Shown here: piece by piece, positions 1 to 9,304 of the stretch
How the letters are laid out: every line of letters begins with the position of its first letter
How positions within the stretch are numbered: position 1 is the stretch's first letter
NCBI GenBank assembly: GCA_021794275.1
Contig: JAJYRD010000011.1
Location: 1 to 34,597 of the forward strand
DNA: 34,597 nucleotides
From: Pseudomonadota bacterium
GTDB lineage: Bacteria > Pseudomonadota > Gammaproteobacteria > Acidiferrobacterales > Acidiferrobacteraceae
Direction of reading: 5' to 3'
The notes under the pieces: generated by a model
Told to the model about the DNA's origin: nothing
Database searches by the model: none
What the model saw: only the letters and a program-made list of their open reading frames with translations
Made by a program: the position numbers and the translations under genes

Positions 1-294
1 AATGTCCACGGATCCCCTCAGGGCGCCCCCTCCGGCACACCCAATAGCACGGGCACCATGAGCCCGGATGAGGCCCCGGCGCCCACAAGCAGCCGCTCGG
101 GAATCGGCGGCGCTGGTGGCGCGAGCGGGGCCCGCTTCAAAGCAATCGCACACGGGCACCGCTATATCACCCGCGCGCAGGCGAAACGCTATGATCCGGT
201 CCTCTATCGCCATTTCCGTCGCTGCGATACCTTGCGCGACGGGCGGGTGACCCGCACCGAATTCAAGAACTGCCAGGGGGGCCGCAAGCCCTAG
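1..294 (+). CDS. EF-hand-like protein, 5' end outside window
   Basis: The reading frame is open from base 1 to the stop at 292-294. The first in-window ATG is at 58, but no ribosome-binding site precedes it, so the gene probably starts upstream and is partial. The N-terminal part is low complexity, rich in Ser, Pro, Gly and Ala, like a linker. The C-terminal part holds one recognisable EF-hand loop (DTLRDGRVTRTEF): Asp at loop positions 1 and 5, Gly at 6, a hydrophobic residue at 8 and Glu at 12. A more degenerate half-motif (ITRAQA) lies before it. This is the usual layout of small bacterial EF-hand proteins, often exported. Calcium binding is inferred; loop position 3 is Leu rather than Asp or Asn, which would weaken it. 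It converges on the DUF302 gene. Confidence 0.5.
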   Translation, partial: NVHGSPQGAPSGTPNSTGTMSPDEAPAPTSSRSGIGGAGGASGARFKAIAHGHRYITRAQAKRYDPVLYRHFRRCDTLRDGRVTRTEFKNCQGGRKP

Positions 295-310
295 CCTGGG
301 CCCATGACGA

Positions 311-727
311 TCAAGGGGACGCCGTCAGGGAATCACGCACCGCCTCGAGCTTGGCTCGCACCTGCCACCCAAGTTCGGTGACACGCGCGTTGTTCACAAG
401 GGCGAGGACCGACACCGGGTCCATGAAGGAGACCTTGATCGCGCCCTTGGGCGTCTCGCTCACGACCACGTTGCAAGGCAGCAGAAGACCTATGTCGGGT
501 TCCGCCGAGATCGCCTTTTCCGCAAGCACCGGATTACAAGCCCCGAGGATGTTGTAGCGCGGCATCTCCTTGCCGAGCTTGGCCTTGAGAGTCGAACTCA
601 CGTCGATTTCGGTGAGCACCCCGAAGCCCTGCCCTTTGAGCGCCTCGACGACCCGCCCACGGACGGCCTCGAAAGATCCCGCGATTTCCACATCGAACCC
701 GTAAGCCACCTGCCCATCTTCTAACAT
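311..727 (-). CDS. DUF302 domain protein
   Basis: A 138-residue protein matching the DUF302 pattern: an N-terminal segment of the type YGFDVEIAGSFEAVRGRV, a middle segment GACNPVLAEKAI, then a short LLLPCNVVV strand. These features recur in DUF302 proteins, small soluble alpha/beta proteins whose biochemical role is unknown. I chose the ATG at 727 because AGGAGG lies just upstream of it; an in-frame ATG 21 bases earlier lies upstream of that site and lacks its own. No signal peptide or membrane segment is visible. The gene follows another minus-strand gene (767-1186) with a gap of about 40 bases, so the two may be co-transcribed, separated from the cbb operon by a terminator. The family call is fairly secure; function is not known. 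Confidence 0.75.
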   Translation of the reverse strand: MLEDGQVAYGFDVEIAGSFEAVRGRVVEALKGQGFGVLTEIDVSSTLKAKLGKEMPRYNILGACNPVLAEKAISAEPDIGLLLPCNVVVSETPKGAIKVSFMDPVSVLALVNNARVTELGWQVRAKLEAVRDSLTASP

Positions 728-766
728 GCGCACTCCTCCTGTCGTCATTCCGCCTATCGCTTCCGC

Positions 767-1186
767 TCACGCCCCCCGACGCGGACTCGGTCCCTCCCGC
801 CTCATGAGCGGCGTCACGGCCCTGGGCCTTCCACGGCGTTGCCGTCCGAGACGCTCATCGAGCGCATTGGCAAGCAGCTGAGGGGCATGCCCCATCAAAA
901 GGCCTGCATGAAAATGATAGAGGCGCACCTGACATGGCACGGGCTCGTGCAAACCGCGCTCGCCGACATGGAAGTCGACCCACGCCATGAGCGGGATGTC
1001 ATTTACGAGCGACCACGCGGCCCACACCTTGCGCTCTACCCGAATCGCAATCCGCAAAGGCTCAATCTCCACATCCAAGGGCTCGCCGAGACGTGTAAGC
1101 GCGAGCGACACTCGGTTGTAGCATGCCGCGTCTATCGTCTTTGGCAGGGCCCGGATCGGGACGCGTGTTCGCGGATCGAAGGCCAT
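767..1186 (-). CDS. uncharacterised small protein
   Basis: I do not recognise this 139-residue product. The start is supported by a GGGGAGG ribosome-binding site shortly before the ATG at 1186, and the gene sits in a plausible unit with the DUF302 gene downstream. The N-terminal two thirds look like a folded alpha/beta domain with alternating hydrophobic strands (DVEIEPLRIAIRV, IPLMAWVDFHV, QVRLYHFHAGLLMG). The last 35 residues are Arg/Pro/Gly-rich and probably disordered. No signal peptide, transmembrane helix or Cys cluster is present. A long frame on the opposite strand overlaps it but lacks comparable start signals. It lies downstream of the fba terminator and so is probably transcribed from its own promoter in the gap at 1187-1296. 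Confidence 0.6.
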   Translation of the reverse strand: MAFDPRTRVPIRALPKTIDAACYNRVSLALTRLGEPLDVEIEPLRIAIRVERKVWAAWSLVNDIPLMAWVDFHVGERGLHEPVPCQVRLYHFHAGLLMGHAPQLLANALDERLGRQRRGRPRAVTPLMRREGPSPRRGA

Positions 1187-1296
1187 GACGCCTCCCCAAC
1201 TGACCTTGAATATCCGAGTATGCCACGAAAGAATGGCGGCGCGACAGGGCCGCCGAAACGACCGGAGGCACGGCGCCTCGCCCTCCCGGGGCCAAA

Positions 1297-1331
1297 GAAA
1301 AAAGCCCCGCCGGTCCGATGACCGACGGGGC
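1297..1331 (-). terminator. Rho-independent terminator of the cbb operon
   Basis: Read on the minus strand, a GC-rich stem (arms 1304-1315 and 1320-1331, 11 paired bases with one mismatch, 4-base loop) is followed directly by six T residues (plus-strand A run 1298-1303). It lies 28 bases past the fba stop codon, so it closes the prk-to-fba transcript. Confidence 0.88.
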
Positions 1332-1358
1332 CTTCCTCGACCACGATCTATTCGAGGT

Positions 1359-2423
1359 CTAATTCACGCGCGGGTTCAGCTCGCCCTTGGCGTAGCGCTT
1401 GGTCATCTCTTCGAGATCGACAACGCGGATCTTGGACGCCTGACCGGCCGAGCCGAAGGCCTCATACCGGGCCTTGCAGATATCCTTGCCGGCCTGGACC
1501 GAATCCTTCATGAACTTCCGTGGATCGAAGTTCTTCGGGTTCTTCGCCAGATTACGGCGTATGGCACCCGTTATGGCAAGCCTGAGATCGGTATCGATAT
1601 TGACCTTGCGCACGCCGTGCTTGATGCCTTCCTGGATCTCCTTCACCGGCACGCCGTAGGTCTCTCCGATATCGCCACCAAACTCATGGATGATCTTGAG
1701 CCATTCCTGGGGAACGGACGAGGAGCCGTGCATGACGAGGTGCGTGTCGGGAATCCGCTTGTGGATCTCCTTCACACGCTCGATGGCAAGAATATCCCCC
1801 GTGGGCGGCCGCGAGAACTTATACGCCCCGTGGCTGGTCCCGATGGCGATCGCGAGCGCATCCACCTTGGTCTTCTTCACGAAATCAGCCGCCTGCTCGG
1901 GATCGGTCAACAACTGATCGTGCGACAACTTGCCCTCGGCCCCCGAACCATCTTCTTCGCCGGCCATGCCAGATTCGAGCGATCCCAGGCACCCAAGCTC
2001 GCCTTCGACCGACACGCCCACCGCATGCGCCATGTCAACGACACGGCTCGTCACGTCGACGTTGTATTCGTAGCTGGAGGGGGTCTTCATGTCTTCCTTC
2101 AACGACCCATCCATCATGACCGAGCTGAATCCCGAGCGTATGGAACGCTGGCAGACCGCCGGGCTCGCGCCGTGATCCTGGTGCATCACGATCGGAATGT
2201 GCGGGTATTGCTCGATCGCCGCAAGAATCAGATGGCGCAAGAAAGGCTCGCCGGCATAGCTGCGTGCCCCTGCCGATGCCTGCACGATCACGGGGCTGTC
2301 CGCCTCGTGCGCGGCCTGCATGATGGACTGGATTTGCTCCATATTGTTGACGTTGAACGCGGGAACGCCGTAACCGTGCTCCGCCGCATGATCCAAAAGT
2401 TGGCGCAGAGATACCAGGGACAT
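1359..2423 (-). CDS. fba: class II fructose-bisphosphate aldolase
   Basis: This 354-residue protein condenses or cleaves fructose-1,6-bisphosphate with dihydroxyacetone phosphate and glyceraldehyde-3-phosphate. In an autotroph it can also make sedoheptulose-1,7-bisphosphate in the Calvin cycle. Class II (metal-dependent) signatures are visible: HQDHG at residues 81-85 with the catalytic Asp and a metal-binding His, VEGELG at 139-144, GTSHGAYK at 195-202 with another metal His, VMHGSSS at 230-236, and the phosphate-binding KVNIDTDLR segment. Length fits the CbbA-like subgroup of about 345-360 residues. The ATG at 2423 follows an AAGGAGA ribosome-binding site. It is the last gene of the minus-strand carbon operon, 33 bases after pyk, and ends before a strong terminator. 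The name cbbA would be equally valid. Confidence 0.96.
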   Translation of the reverse strand: MSLVSLRQLLDHAAEHGYGVPAFNVNNMEQIQSIMQAAHEADSPVIVQASAGARSYAGEPFLRHLILAAIEQYPHIPIVMHQDHGASPAVCQRSIRSGFSSVMMDGSLKEDMKTPSSYEYNVDVTSRVVDMAHAVGVSVEGELGCLGSLESGMAGEEDGSGAEGKLSHDQLLTDPEQAADFVKKTKVDALAIAIGTSHGAYKFSRPPTGDILAIERVKEIHKRIPDTHLVMHGSSSVPQEWLKIIHEFGGDIGETYGVPVKEIQEGIKHGVRKVNIDTDLRLAITGAIRRNLAKNPKNFDPRKFMKDSVQAGKDICKARYEAFGSAGQASKIRVVDLEEMTKRYAKGELNPRVN

Positions 2424-2456
2424 TGTCTTCTCCTTAAGATTCCTAGTGGAACGAAT

Positions 2457-3899
2457 TCAATCGATAGGGCCGAAATCGCCAACGCGCACGATCTTCAGCG
2501 TATTCGTGCCGCCGGGCTTTGCCAGCGGCTCCCCGATGCTCAGGATGACGAGATCGCCGTCTCGGACGGCCCCGCGCCTGCGCAATTCGTCGATTGCTTC
2601 GGTCATGATACGCGCTGGATCCGCGGAGGTAAGGGAAAATCCGACAGGATAGACGCCACGGTAGAGGGTCACCTTTCTACGGGTTTCCACATGCGGCGTC
2701 AAGGCGTAGATGGGCACGGCCGAGCTTATGCGGGACATCCAAAGCGGCGTGGACCCCGACTCGGTGAGGGCGGCGATGGCGCGCACCGGGAGATGATTCG
2801 CGCTGTACATCACGGCCATCGCGATTGCCTCGTCGACGCGCTCGAAATGGCTGGACATGCGGTGCATGGAAAACACCGCCTCATCCTCCTTCTCGGCCTC
2901 CCGGCAGACACGGTCCATGGCCGCCACCGTCGCCACCGGATGCTTGCCGGTGGCGGTCTCGGCCGACAGCATGACCGCATCGGTTCCATCCAGGACGGCG
3001 TTAGCCACATCCGAGACCTCGGCCCGTGTCGGAATCGCGTTTTCGATCATCGATTCCATCATCTGGGTCGCCGTAATGACGACGCGGTTCATCTTGCGCG
3101 CCAGGCGGATGATGCGTTTTTGAACGGGCGGCAAGGCCGCGTCGCCTATTTCGACGCCGAGATCACCGCGCGCAAGCATGATGGCATCGGACACGCGGAT
3201 GATCTCCTCGACCGCCTCGACCGCCTCGGCGCGCTCGATCTTGGCGACGATCCCGCCCATGCCGCCTGCGGCACGCAGGAGTGTACGAGCCTCTTCGATG
3301 TCCTTGGCGTTGCGCGGGAACGAGATCGCGACATAATCGGCCTGGATCTGCGCTGCCGATTTGATGTCCTCACGGTCTTTGTCGGTCAAGGCGTGCGCCG
3401 ACAGACCACCGCCCTGGCGATTGACGCCCTTATTGTCGGAAAGCTCACCGCCGACCACGACCCGACAGACGATCTCGGCGCCGCTTACCTCATCGACCCA
3501 GAGGACGATACGTCCATCATCCAGAAGGAGGGTTGCGCCCCGCGCAACATCCTTCGGAAGGTCCTTGTAGGTAAGCCCCACGCGTGTGGCATCGCCCGCA
3601 TCCAACGGCATATCGGCATCGATTACGAAGCGCTGCCCTTCTTCGAGCCGCACGCGCTTGCCCTTGAACCGCCCGATGCGGATCTTCGGGCCCTGCATAT
3701 CGGCGATCACCCCGATCTGGCGCCCATGCGCCTGCGCCCGATCACGGACGAATTCCGCGCGCTGCTTATGAACCTCCGGGAGATCGTGTGAAAAATTGAG
3801 ACGCACGACGTCGACGCCGGCCTCGATAAGTTTATCGAGGACCTTGGGATCGTCCGTGGCAGGGCCAAGGGTTGCTACGATCTTCGTTCTGCGCTGCAT
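2457..3899 (-). CDS. pyk: pyruvate kinase
   Basis: A 480-residue protein converting phosphoenolpyruvate and ADP to pyruvate and ATP. In an autotroph it draws fixed carbon from 3-phosphoglycerate towards acetyl-CoA and amino acids. Typical features: an RLNFSH segment near residues 33-38, the catalytic lysine at about 220 in KIERAEAVE, the divalent-metal motif MLARGDLGVEIG at 241-252, TATQMMESM at 276-284, and ETATGKHP, followed by the B-domain-bearing barrel and a full C-terminal allosteric domain. The ATG at 3899 is the earliest possible start because a stop codon lies two codons upstream in frame. No clear ribosome-binding site is seen; instead a perfect hairpin sits just upstream. It lies between pgk and fba in the cbb operon. 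Confidence 0.96.
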   Translation of the reverse strand: MQRRTKIVATLGPATDDPKVLDKLIEAGVDVVRLNFSHDLPEVHKQRAEFVRDRAQAHGRQIGVIADMQGPKIRIGRFKGKRVRLEEGQRFVIDADMPLDAGDATRVGLTYKDLPKDVARGATLLLDDGRIVLWVDEVSGAEIVCRVVVGGELSDNKGVNRQGGGLSAHALTDKDREDIKSAAQIQADYVAISFPRNAKDIEEARTLLRAAGGMGGIVAKIERAEAVEAVEEIIRVSDAIMLARGDLGVEIGDAALPPVQKRIIRLARKMNRVVITATQMMESMIENAIPTRAEVSDVANAVLDGTDAVMLSAETATGKHPVATVAAMDRVCREAEKEDEAVFSMHRMSSHFERVDEAIAMAVMYSANHLPVRAIAALTESGSTPLWMSRISSAVPIYALTPHVETRRKVTLYRGVYPVGFSLTSADPARIMTEAIDELRRRGAVRDGDLVILSIGEPLAKPGGTNTLKIVRVGDFGPID

Positions 3900-3909
3900 G
3901 ACTCAAGAC

Positions 3910-3935
3910 GCGGCGACGTTGTTCACCGTCGCCGC
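3910..3935 (-). promoter_or_regulatory. perfect 9-bp hairpin in pgk-pyk leader
   Basis: Arms 3910-3918 and 3927-3935 are perfectly complementary (GCGGCGACG and its reverse complement) with an 8-base loop. The hairpin ends 11 bases before the pyk start codon in the transcript, where a ribosome-binding site would be expected. No T run follows it, so it is not a canonical terminator. It may modulate pyk translation or stabilise the upstream mRNA; both are inference. Confidence 0.6.
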
Positions 3936-4012
3936 CCTGTAACGCTCACCCATCATCACTCCTAGCTTACTCCCCTGCCTATCGCAGACCGTGTCACACT
4001 CAGGGCGCCGAC

Positions 4013-5197
4013 TCAAGAATCAGCGCCCCGCTCTTCCAGTATCGCCACGGCCGGAAGCACCTTACCCTCCAGAAACTCGAGGAAGGCACCCCCGCCCGTC
4101 GATATATAGCTGATCTTGTCGCCGACCCCGTATTTGGCCACCGCTGCCAACGTATCGCCGCCCCCTGCGATCGAAAACGCCTCGCTGTCCGCGATGGCGT
4201 GGGCGAGGGCCTGCGTACCATCTCCAAACTGATCGAACTCGAAAACGCCTACCGGCCCGTTCCAGACTATTGTGCCCGCATTGCGCAGGATGTCGGCGAA
4301 AAGCGCGACGGTCTTTGGCCCAACGTCGAAGATCATATCGTCGGCCGTCACATCCTTGGCGCCCTTCAGGGTCGCCTCGGCGTCGGGCGCAAACTGCTTG
4401 CCGCAGACCGCGTCCACCGGGATCGGGATCGATGCCCCGCGGGCGTTGGTCTCCTTTATGAGACGCTTGGCCGTATCGATCAGGTCAGGCTCCGAGAGCG
4501 ACTTGCCGATGGGCAGGCCCGCGGCCGCCATGAACGTATTGGCGATGCCTCCGCCCACGATCAGCTGATCGACGCGCTTCGACAGGCTCTCCAAAACCAC
4601 GAGCTTGGTAGAGACCTTGGAGCCGCCCACGATCGCGACCATAGGGCGCTTGGGGTTGTGAAGGGCGCGCCCCAAGGCATCGAGTTCCGCCGCAAGCAAG
4701 GGGCCTGCGCACGCGATGGGCGCGTATTTGGCCACACCATGCGTCGAGGCCTGAGCGCGATGCGCGGTGCCAAAGGCATCCATGACGAACACGTCGCAGA
4801 GGGCCGCCATCTTGCGCGCGAGATCGTCACTGTTCTTCTTCTCGCCTTTGTTGAAGCGGACGTTCTCGCACAGAACCACGTCCCCGTCCTTCATCCCCGA
4901 CACGCCATCCAGCCAGTTTGCGACAAGCCGCACGGGCTTACCGAGCAACTTGCCGAGATGTTGAGCGACAGGCGCAAGCGAGTACTTTTCGTCCGGCACG
5001 CCTTCCTCGGGACGGCCGAGGTGCGACATCAGCATCACGCGCCCCCCCTTGCGACTCGCCTCCGTGATCGTAGGCAGACTCGCCCGGATACGCGTATCGT
5101 CGCCCACCCCTCCATCCTTCAACGGGACGTTCAAGTCCTCCCGGATCAAGACCCGCTTACCGGCGAGGTCGAGATCGACCATCTTCCGTATTGTCAT
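4013..5197 (-). CDS. pgk: phosphoglycerate kinase
   Basis: A 394-residue monomeric kinase that phosphorylates 3-phosphoglycerate to 1,3-bisphosphoglycerate with ATP in the Calvin cycle and runs the reverse way in glycolysis. The N-terminal signature REDLNVP (19-25), the substrate-binding SHLGRP, the hinge/nucleotide motifs VGGSKVSTK and WNGPVGVFE, and the C-terminal GGGDT and [13 protein letters not shown] motifs are all intact, and length is normal for bacterial PGK. The ATG start begins MTIRKM, as expected for the family, with a weak GAGGGAT site upstream. It begins 18 bases after gap, consistent with translation from the same mRNA. About 113 bases with a hairpin separate it from pyk. Confidence 0.97.
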   Translation of the reverse strand: MTIRKMVDLDLAGKRVLIREDLNVPLKDGGVGDDTRIRASLPTITEASRKGGRVMLMSHLGRPEEGVPDEKYSLAPVAQHLGKLLGKPVRLVANWLDGVSGMKDGDVVLCENVRFNKGEKKNSDDLARKMAALCDVFVMDAFGTAHRAQASTHGVAKYAPIACAGPLLAAELDALGRALHNPKRPMVAIVGGSKVSTKLVVLESLSKRVDQLIVGGGIANTFMAAAGLPIGKSLSEPDLIDTAKRLIKETNARGASIPIPVDAVCGKQFAPDAEATLKGAKDVTADDMIFDVGPKTVALFADILRNAGTIVWNGPVGVFEFDQFGDGTQALAHAIADSEAFSIAGGGDTLAAVAKYGVGDKISYISTGGGAFLEFLEGKVLPAVAILEERGADS

Positions 5198-5215
5198 ATC
5201 GATCCCTCGACGCCT

Positions 5216-6229
5216 CTAGCGCGCCTTCATCAAGGCTGCGGTCGTGTCCAACATCCGGTTGGAAAAGCCCCACTCATTGTCATACCACGCGAGGACCTTC
5301 ACCAGATTCCCTTCCATGACCTTCGTGAGGCTCTCCTCGTAGGTCGACGAAGCGGGATCGTGGTTGAAATCCATCGACACGAGCGGCTTGGCGTTATAAT
5401 TCAGGATGCCCTTCAACTCACCCTCAGAGGCCGCCTTCATGATTGCGTGGATCTCTTCCTTGGTCGTGCTACGCGCGGCAGTGAAGGTAAGATCGACGAG
5501 CGAGACATTGATGGTTGGCACCCGCACCGCAAAGCCATCGAGCTTGCCATTCAGATCGGGCAAGACGAGACCCACGGCAGCCGCGGCCCCGGTCTTCGTC
5601 GGGATCATCGACTGGGTCGCCGAGCGCGCCCGGCGCAGATCGCTGTGATAGACGTCTGTCAGGACCTGGTCGTTCGTATAGGAGTGCACGGTCGTCATGA
5701 GGCCATGCTTGATGCCGATCTTCTCATGCAGGGGCTTCACGAGCGGCGCAAGGCAGTTCGTGGTGCAGGAGGCGTTGGAGATCACGGTGTCGGAGCCCTT
5801 CAGCACGCCATGGTTCACACCATAGACGATCGTCGCGTCCACGTCCTTGCCGCCGGGGGCGGAGATGATGACCTTCTTGGCGCCGGCCTTCAGGTGCGCA
5901 GAGGCCTTCTCCTTGGTCGTGAAAAAGCCCGTGCACTCATGCACGACGTCGACCCCAAGGTCCTTCCATGGAAGCTGCGCCGGGTCGCGGTTCGACACCA
6001 CGCGGATCTTGTCGCCGTTCACGATCATGTAGTCGCCGTCGACCGACACCTTACCCTGAAAACGGCCGTGGACGGTGTCATACTGGGTGAGATGCGCATT
6101 GGTTTCGGCGTTGCCGAGATCGTTGATCGCCACGATCTCGATCTCCTTGTTCCGTCCCGACTCGTATAGCGCGCGCAACACGTTGCGGCCGATGCGCCCA
6201 TAGCCGTTGATAGCGACTCTGATTGCCAT
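5216..6229 (-). CDS. gap: glyceraldehyde-3-phosphate dehydrogenase, type I
   Basis: A 337-residue enzyme interconverting 1,3-bisphosphoglycerate and glyceraldehyde-3-phosphate. The dinucleotide fold shows NGYGRIGR at residues 8-15, and the catalytic motif SNASCTTN at 151-158 carries the active-site Cys155. The conserved HSYTNDQ and C-terminal [12 protein letters not shown] segments are present. An acidic residue (Asp37, in AINDL) after the second strand suggests NAD use, although CBB-associated enzymes can accept NADP. I chose the ATG at 6229, which gives the family-typical MAIRVAING and is preceded by GGGAGATGG; an ATG 15 bases upstream would add five untypical residues and overlap that site. 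Third gene of the operon, between tkt and pgk. The name cbbG would also fit. Confidence 0.96.
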   Translation of the reverse strand: MAIRVAINGYGRIGRNVLRALYESGRNKEIEIVAINDLGNAETNAHLTQYDTVHGRFQGKVSVDGDYMIVNGDKIRVVSNRDPAQLPWKDLGVDVVHECTGFFTTKEKASAHLKAGAKKVIISAPGGKDVDATIVYGVNHGVLKGSDTVISNASCTTNCLAPLVKPLHEKIGIKHGLMTTVHSYTNDQVLTDVYHSDLRRARSATQSMIPTKTGAAAAVGLVLPDLNGKLDGFAVRVPTINVSLVDLTFTAARSTTKEEIHAIMKAASEGELKGILNYNAKPLVSMDFNHDPASSTYEESLTKVMEGNLVKVLAWYDNEWGFSNRMLDTTAALMKAR

Positions 6230-6260
6230 ACCACCATCTCCCATAGAATGAAAATCGGAA

Positions 6261-6302
6261 AGGGCGCGGGGCGCGCGCCATCCAGCATCGCGGCCCCGCC
6301 CT
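6261..6302 (-). promoter_or_regulatory. bulged GC-rich hairpin between tkt and gap
   Basis: In the 77-base gap between the tkt stop and the gap start, outer arms AGGGC (6261-6265) and GCCCT (6298-6302) and inner arms GGGGC (6268-6272) and GCCCC (6293-6297) form a 10-bp stem with a 2-base bulge on one side and a 20-base loop. On the minus strand it is followed by a mixed T-rich stretch rather than a clean T run, so attenuation or mRNA processing is more likely than full termination. Confidence 0.5.
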
Positions 6303-6306
6303 CAAA

Positions 6307-8352
6307 CTATTTCAAAAGCGACAAGACGGTCTCGGTCACGCGGGCCGCGGTAAAGCCGAAATGCTGGAACAAGGCCTCCGCGGGTGCGGACTCGCCGAAC
6401 CGGTCGATACCGACCACGGCACCATCAAGGCCTACATACTTACGCCAATAGCTCGTGACGCCGGCTTCGACCGCCACACGCTTGCCGACGGCCTTGGGGA
6501 GGACGGATTCGCGGTAGCCATGATCCTGCGCGTCGAACGCCTCGCTATTCGGCATGGACACGAGGCGTACGCGCCGTCCCATCTCCGTAAGCTTTTTATA
6601 GGCCTCCATCGCAATACCGACCTCGGAGCCCGTGGCGATGATCAAGGCCTCGGGCGCACCCCCCTGCGCATCGGCCAGCACGTAGCCCCCGCGCCGGATC
6701 TGCTTCAGGGTCTCATCGGAACGCGCTTGGTGCGTCAGTTTCTGCCGCGAGAACACGAGGCAGCTCGGCCCCTCGGTCCGATACAGGGCCTCCTTCCAAG
6801 CCACCGCGGATTCGACCGCGTCCGACGGGCGCCACACCGACATGTTCGGGATCAGACGCAAGGTGGCGAGCTGCTCGACCGGCTGATGCGTAGGACCATC
6901 CTCGCCCAAGCCTATCGAATCATGTGTGTAGACGAAGACCACCCGCTGCTTCATCAGAGCCGCCATGCGCAACGCGTTCCGGGCGTATTCGGAGAACATC
7001 AGGAAGGTGGCGCCGTAGGGGACGAAACCCTTGTGCAGCGCGATGCCGTTCATGATCGCCGACATGCCGAACTCCCGCACGCCGTAATAGATGTAGTTGC
7101 CGCCAGGATTCTCCGCTGATACCCCTCGGCACCCAGACCATAACGTGAGGTTCGAGCCCGCCAGATCGGCCGATCCACCCATGATCTCGGGTAATTTCGG
7201 TCCGAGGGCGTTCAGCGTATTCTGCGAGGCATTGCGCGAAGCAATGCTTGCGCCCTTGGCATTGGTCTCGGCTATGAAGGCGTCCGCCTGCGCGGCGAAA
7301 TCCTTGGGTAGTTCGCCCCGCATACGGCGCGAGAACTCGGCGGCGAGGTCGGGATGCGCCTTACTGTACTTCTCGAAACGCTGCTTCCATTCGGTCTCCG
7401 CTTTCGCGCCGCGATCCTTCGCGTCCCATCCGCGATAGATGGCATCGGGGATCTCGAACGGCCCATGGGTCCAACCCAGCCGTTCGCGCGTCGCCGCGAT
7501 TTCTTTTTCGCCCAAGGCGGCGCCGTGGCACTCCTCCTTGCCCTCCTTGTTCGGCGACCCAAACCCGATCACGGTCTGGCAGCAGATGAGCGAGGGCTTG
7601 TCGGTGACCTTGCGCGCAGCCTCTATCGCCGCCTTCACGGCCTCGGCGTCATGACCGTCGACCCGCGGGATCACGTGCCATCCGTAGGCCTCGAAACGCT
7701 TCGGTGTGTCGTCCGTGAACCAGCCATGGACCTCGCCGTCGATCGAAATTCCGTTGTCGTCGTAGAACCCGATCAACTTGCCGAGACCGAGGTGCCCCGC
7801 AAGCGAGCAGGCCTCGTGGGAAATCCCCTCCATCAAACAGCCATCGCCCATGAACACGTAGGTATAGTGGTCGACGATGGCATGCCCGGGCTTGTTGAAC
7901 TGACCGGCGAGCGCCCGTTCAGCGATCGCCATCCCCACCGCATTGGCGAGACCCTGGCCGAGGGGTCCCGTGGTGGTCTCGACGCCAGGCGCGTAGCCGT
8001 ACTCGGGATGCCCTGGGGTCATGGATCCCATCTGGCGGAACCGCTTCAGCTCGTCCATCGGCAGGGCGTAGCCCGTGAGATGCAGCAGGCTGTAAAGCAA
8101 CATGGAGCCGTGACCGTTCGACAACACGAAGCGGTCGCGATCGGCCCATGCCGGATTGGCGGGGTTGTGCCTCAGGTAATCGTTCCAGAGCACCTCCGCG
8201 ATATCTGCCATACCCATGGGCGCACCCGGGTGGCCGGAATTTGCTTTTTGCACGGCATCCATGCTGAGCGCGCGCACGGCATTAGCGAGTTCGCGGCGAC
8301 GGGGGTCGAACCGACCCTCCGCTTTCGAGCGGCTTTCGGGCTTCACAGACAT
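6307..8352 (-). CDS. tkt: transketolase
   Basis: A 681-residue thiamine-diphosphate enzyme moving two-carbon units between sugar phosphates, needed to rebuild pentose phosphates in the Calvin cycle. Visible features: [13 protein letters not shown] near residues 38-50, GHGSML and [10 protein letters not shown] in the N-terminal domain, the thiamine-diphosphate/Mg motif starting GDG at about 169 with NG following a short spacer, and the central pyrimidine-domain segment [16 protein letters not shown]. The C-terminal domain ([10 protein letters not shown]) is complete. I chose the ATG at 8352, which has a GAGG site at proper spacing; a TTG two codons upstream is possible but less likely. It follows prk by 28 bases. 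The name cbbT would be equally apt. Confidence 0.96.
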   Translation of the reverse strand: MSVKPESRSKAEGRFDPRRRELANAVRALSMDAVQKANSGHPGAPMGMADIAEVLWNDYLRHNPANPAWADRDRFVLSNGHGSMLLYSLLHLTGYALPMDELKRFRQMGSMTPGHPEYGYAPGVETTTGPLGQGLANAVGMAIAERALAGQFNKPGHAIVDHYTYVFMGDGCLMEGISHEACSLAGHLGLGKLIGFYDDNGISIDGEVHGWFTDDTPKRFEAYGWHVIPRVDGHDAEAVKAAIEAARKVTDKPSLICCQTVIGFGSPNKEGKEECHGAALGEKEIAATRERLGWTHGPFEIPDAIYRGWDAKDRGAKAETEWKQRFEKYSKAHPDLAAEFSRRMRGELPKDFAAQADAFIAETNAKGASIASRNASQNTLNALGPKLPEIMGGSADLAGSNLTLWSGCRGVSAENPGGNYIYYGVREFGMSAIMNGIALHKGFVPYGATFLMFSEYARNALRMAALMKQRVVFVYTHDSIGLGEDGPTHQPVEQLATLRLIPNMSVWRPSDAVESAVAWKEALYRTEGPSCLVFSRQKLTHQARSDETLKQIRRGGYVLADAQGGAPEALIIATGSEVGIAMEAYKKLTEMGRRVRLVSMPNSEAFDAQDHGYRESVLPKAVGKRVAVEAGVTSYWRKYVGLDGAVVGIDRFGESAPAEALFQHFGFTAARVTETVLSLLK

Positions 8353-8380
8353 GATCAATCCTCAAAAAGAACAGTGATCT

Positions 8381-9304
8381 TTACTGGTAATGACCAGATG
8401 CGGCCTTCAACAGGTGGTAGGCGACCAGCAACTGCGTCAGCGCAAGCGGGTGCGACCGAAGCTTTTCGCCCGTCGTTCCGGTGATGTCGCCTATGCCATC
8501 GTGCCGGAGGTGGTGGTGTTCGCCCGGAATATGGCGCCACAACAGATCCTCCAGGCATTTGGCCTTCTCGTCTGAAATATTGCCATCGATCTCGAGCCGG
8601 TCGACTGGCAGACCCATGTCGCGGTCCAGTTCCATATGAATGCCGTTGCCTCCTTGCTCCAACACATCCGAAAGGTCCGGATGCGGCAAGGTCGGGCGCA
8701 AGACCAGGGAGGCGTTCAGATGGCTGCCGGTCTCCTCCTTGTCGGTCTCGGGCGGCCAGAAGCAAACGACCATGTCCGCCCATTTCCGCTGAGGCCGGAT
8801 GAAGGCCTCCGAATCGGGCTCACGCAACTTCATCTCCTTGGCGACGGCCTCGGCCGTGTGCCCGCGCTTTTGCGTGTCGCGTCGCATCTTCCAAAGGAAG
8901 CGGAGCTCCTCAGGCGGCGCGAGATAGAGTTTGACATCATACGCGTCTCGCATTGCCTTGGTCGAGAACCCGAGCAGACCCTCGACGACAATGAAATCCT
9001 TGGCCTCGACATAAGTCGGTGGGTCGAAATCGCCAGTGGCGTGGTTATAATGAGGCTTTAGGATCGGCTGGCCGTTCTTGAGCAGGTGCAGGTGTTGCTC
9101 AATAATGTCCATGTAGTTGCAATCCGGATGCAGGGCCGTGAGCCCCTTCTCGGCGCGCTGGACGCGGTTATACTTGTGGTAGTCGTCAGTACAGATGATC
9201 GTGCACCTATCCTGCCCGATAACCTTTGCGATGCCGCTCGTAATTGTCGTCTTTCCGGCCGCCGAATCACCGACGATCCCCAACAGGATCGGTCTCTTTT
9301 GCAT
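8381..9304 (-). CDS. prk: phosphoribulokinase, class II-like
   Basis: A 307-residue kinase converting ribulose-5-phosphate and ATP to ribulose-1,5-bisphosphate, the RuBisCO substrate and a marker of the Calvin cycle. The Walker A loop GDSAAGKTT spans residues 12-20. The TDDYHKYNR, ALHPDCNYMD and YNHATG segments and VVEGLLGF follow the plant/cyanobacterial-like (class II) pattern rather than the Rhodobacter-type class I enzyme. The Cys residues that give thioredoxin control in plant enzymes are not at the P-loop here, where Ala-Ala precedes Gly-Lys. The ATG at 9304 follows GAGGAG. It is the first gene of the minus-strand operon with a 260-base upstream gap, the natural place for the operon promoter. 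Confidence 0.94.
   Translation of the reverse strand: MQKRPILLGIVGDSAAGKTTITSGIAKVIGQDRCTIICTDDYHKYNRVQRAEKGLTALHPDCNYMDIIEQHLHLLKNGQPILKPHYNHATGDFDPPTYVEAKDFIVVEGLLGFSTKAMRDAYDVKLYLAPPEELRFLWKMRRDTQKRGHTAEAVAKEMKLREPDSEAFIRPQRKWADMVVCFWPPETDKEETGSHLNASLVLRPTLPHPDLSDVLEQGGNGIHMELDRDMGLPVDRLEIDGNISDEKAKCLEDLLWRHIPGEHHHLRHDGIGDITGTTGEKLRSHPLALTQLLVAYHLLKAASGHYQ

Noticed and set aside
839..1321. 160-codon plus-strand frame
   Set aside because: Lies opposite the minus-strand gene at 767-1186, which has the better ribosome-binding site, and runs through the cbb terminator.
1185..3791. 868-codon plus-strand open frame
   Set aside because: It is antisense to fba and pyk, both of which have full family motifs. 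Long open antisense frames are common in GC-rich DNA, and its translation is His/Arg/Asp-rich without any domain.
4199..6169. 656-codon plus-strand open frame
   Set aside because: Antisense to pgk and gap, same compositional artefact, no start signal.
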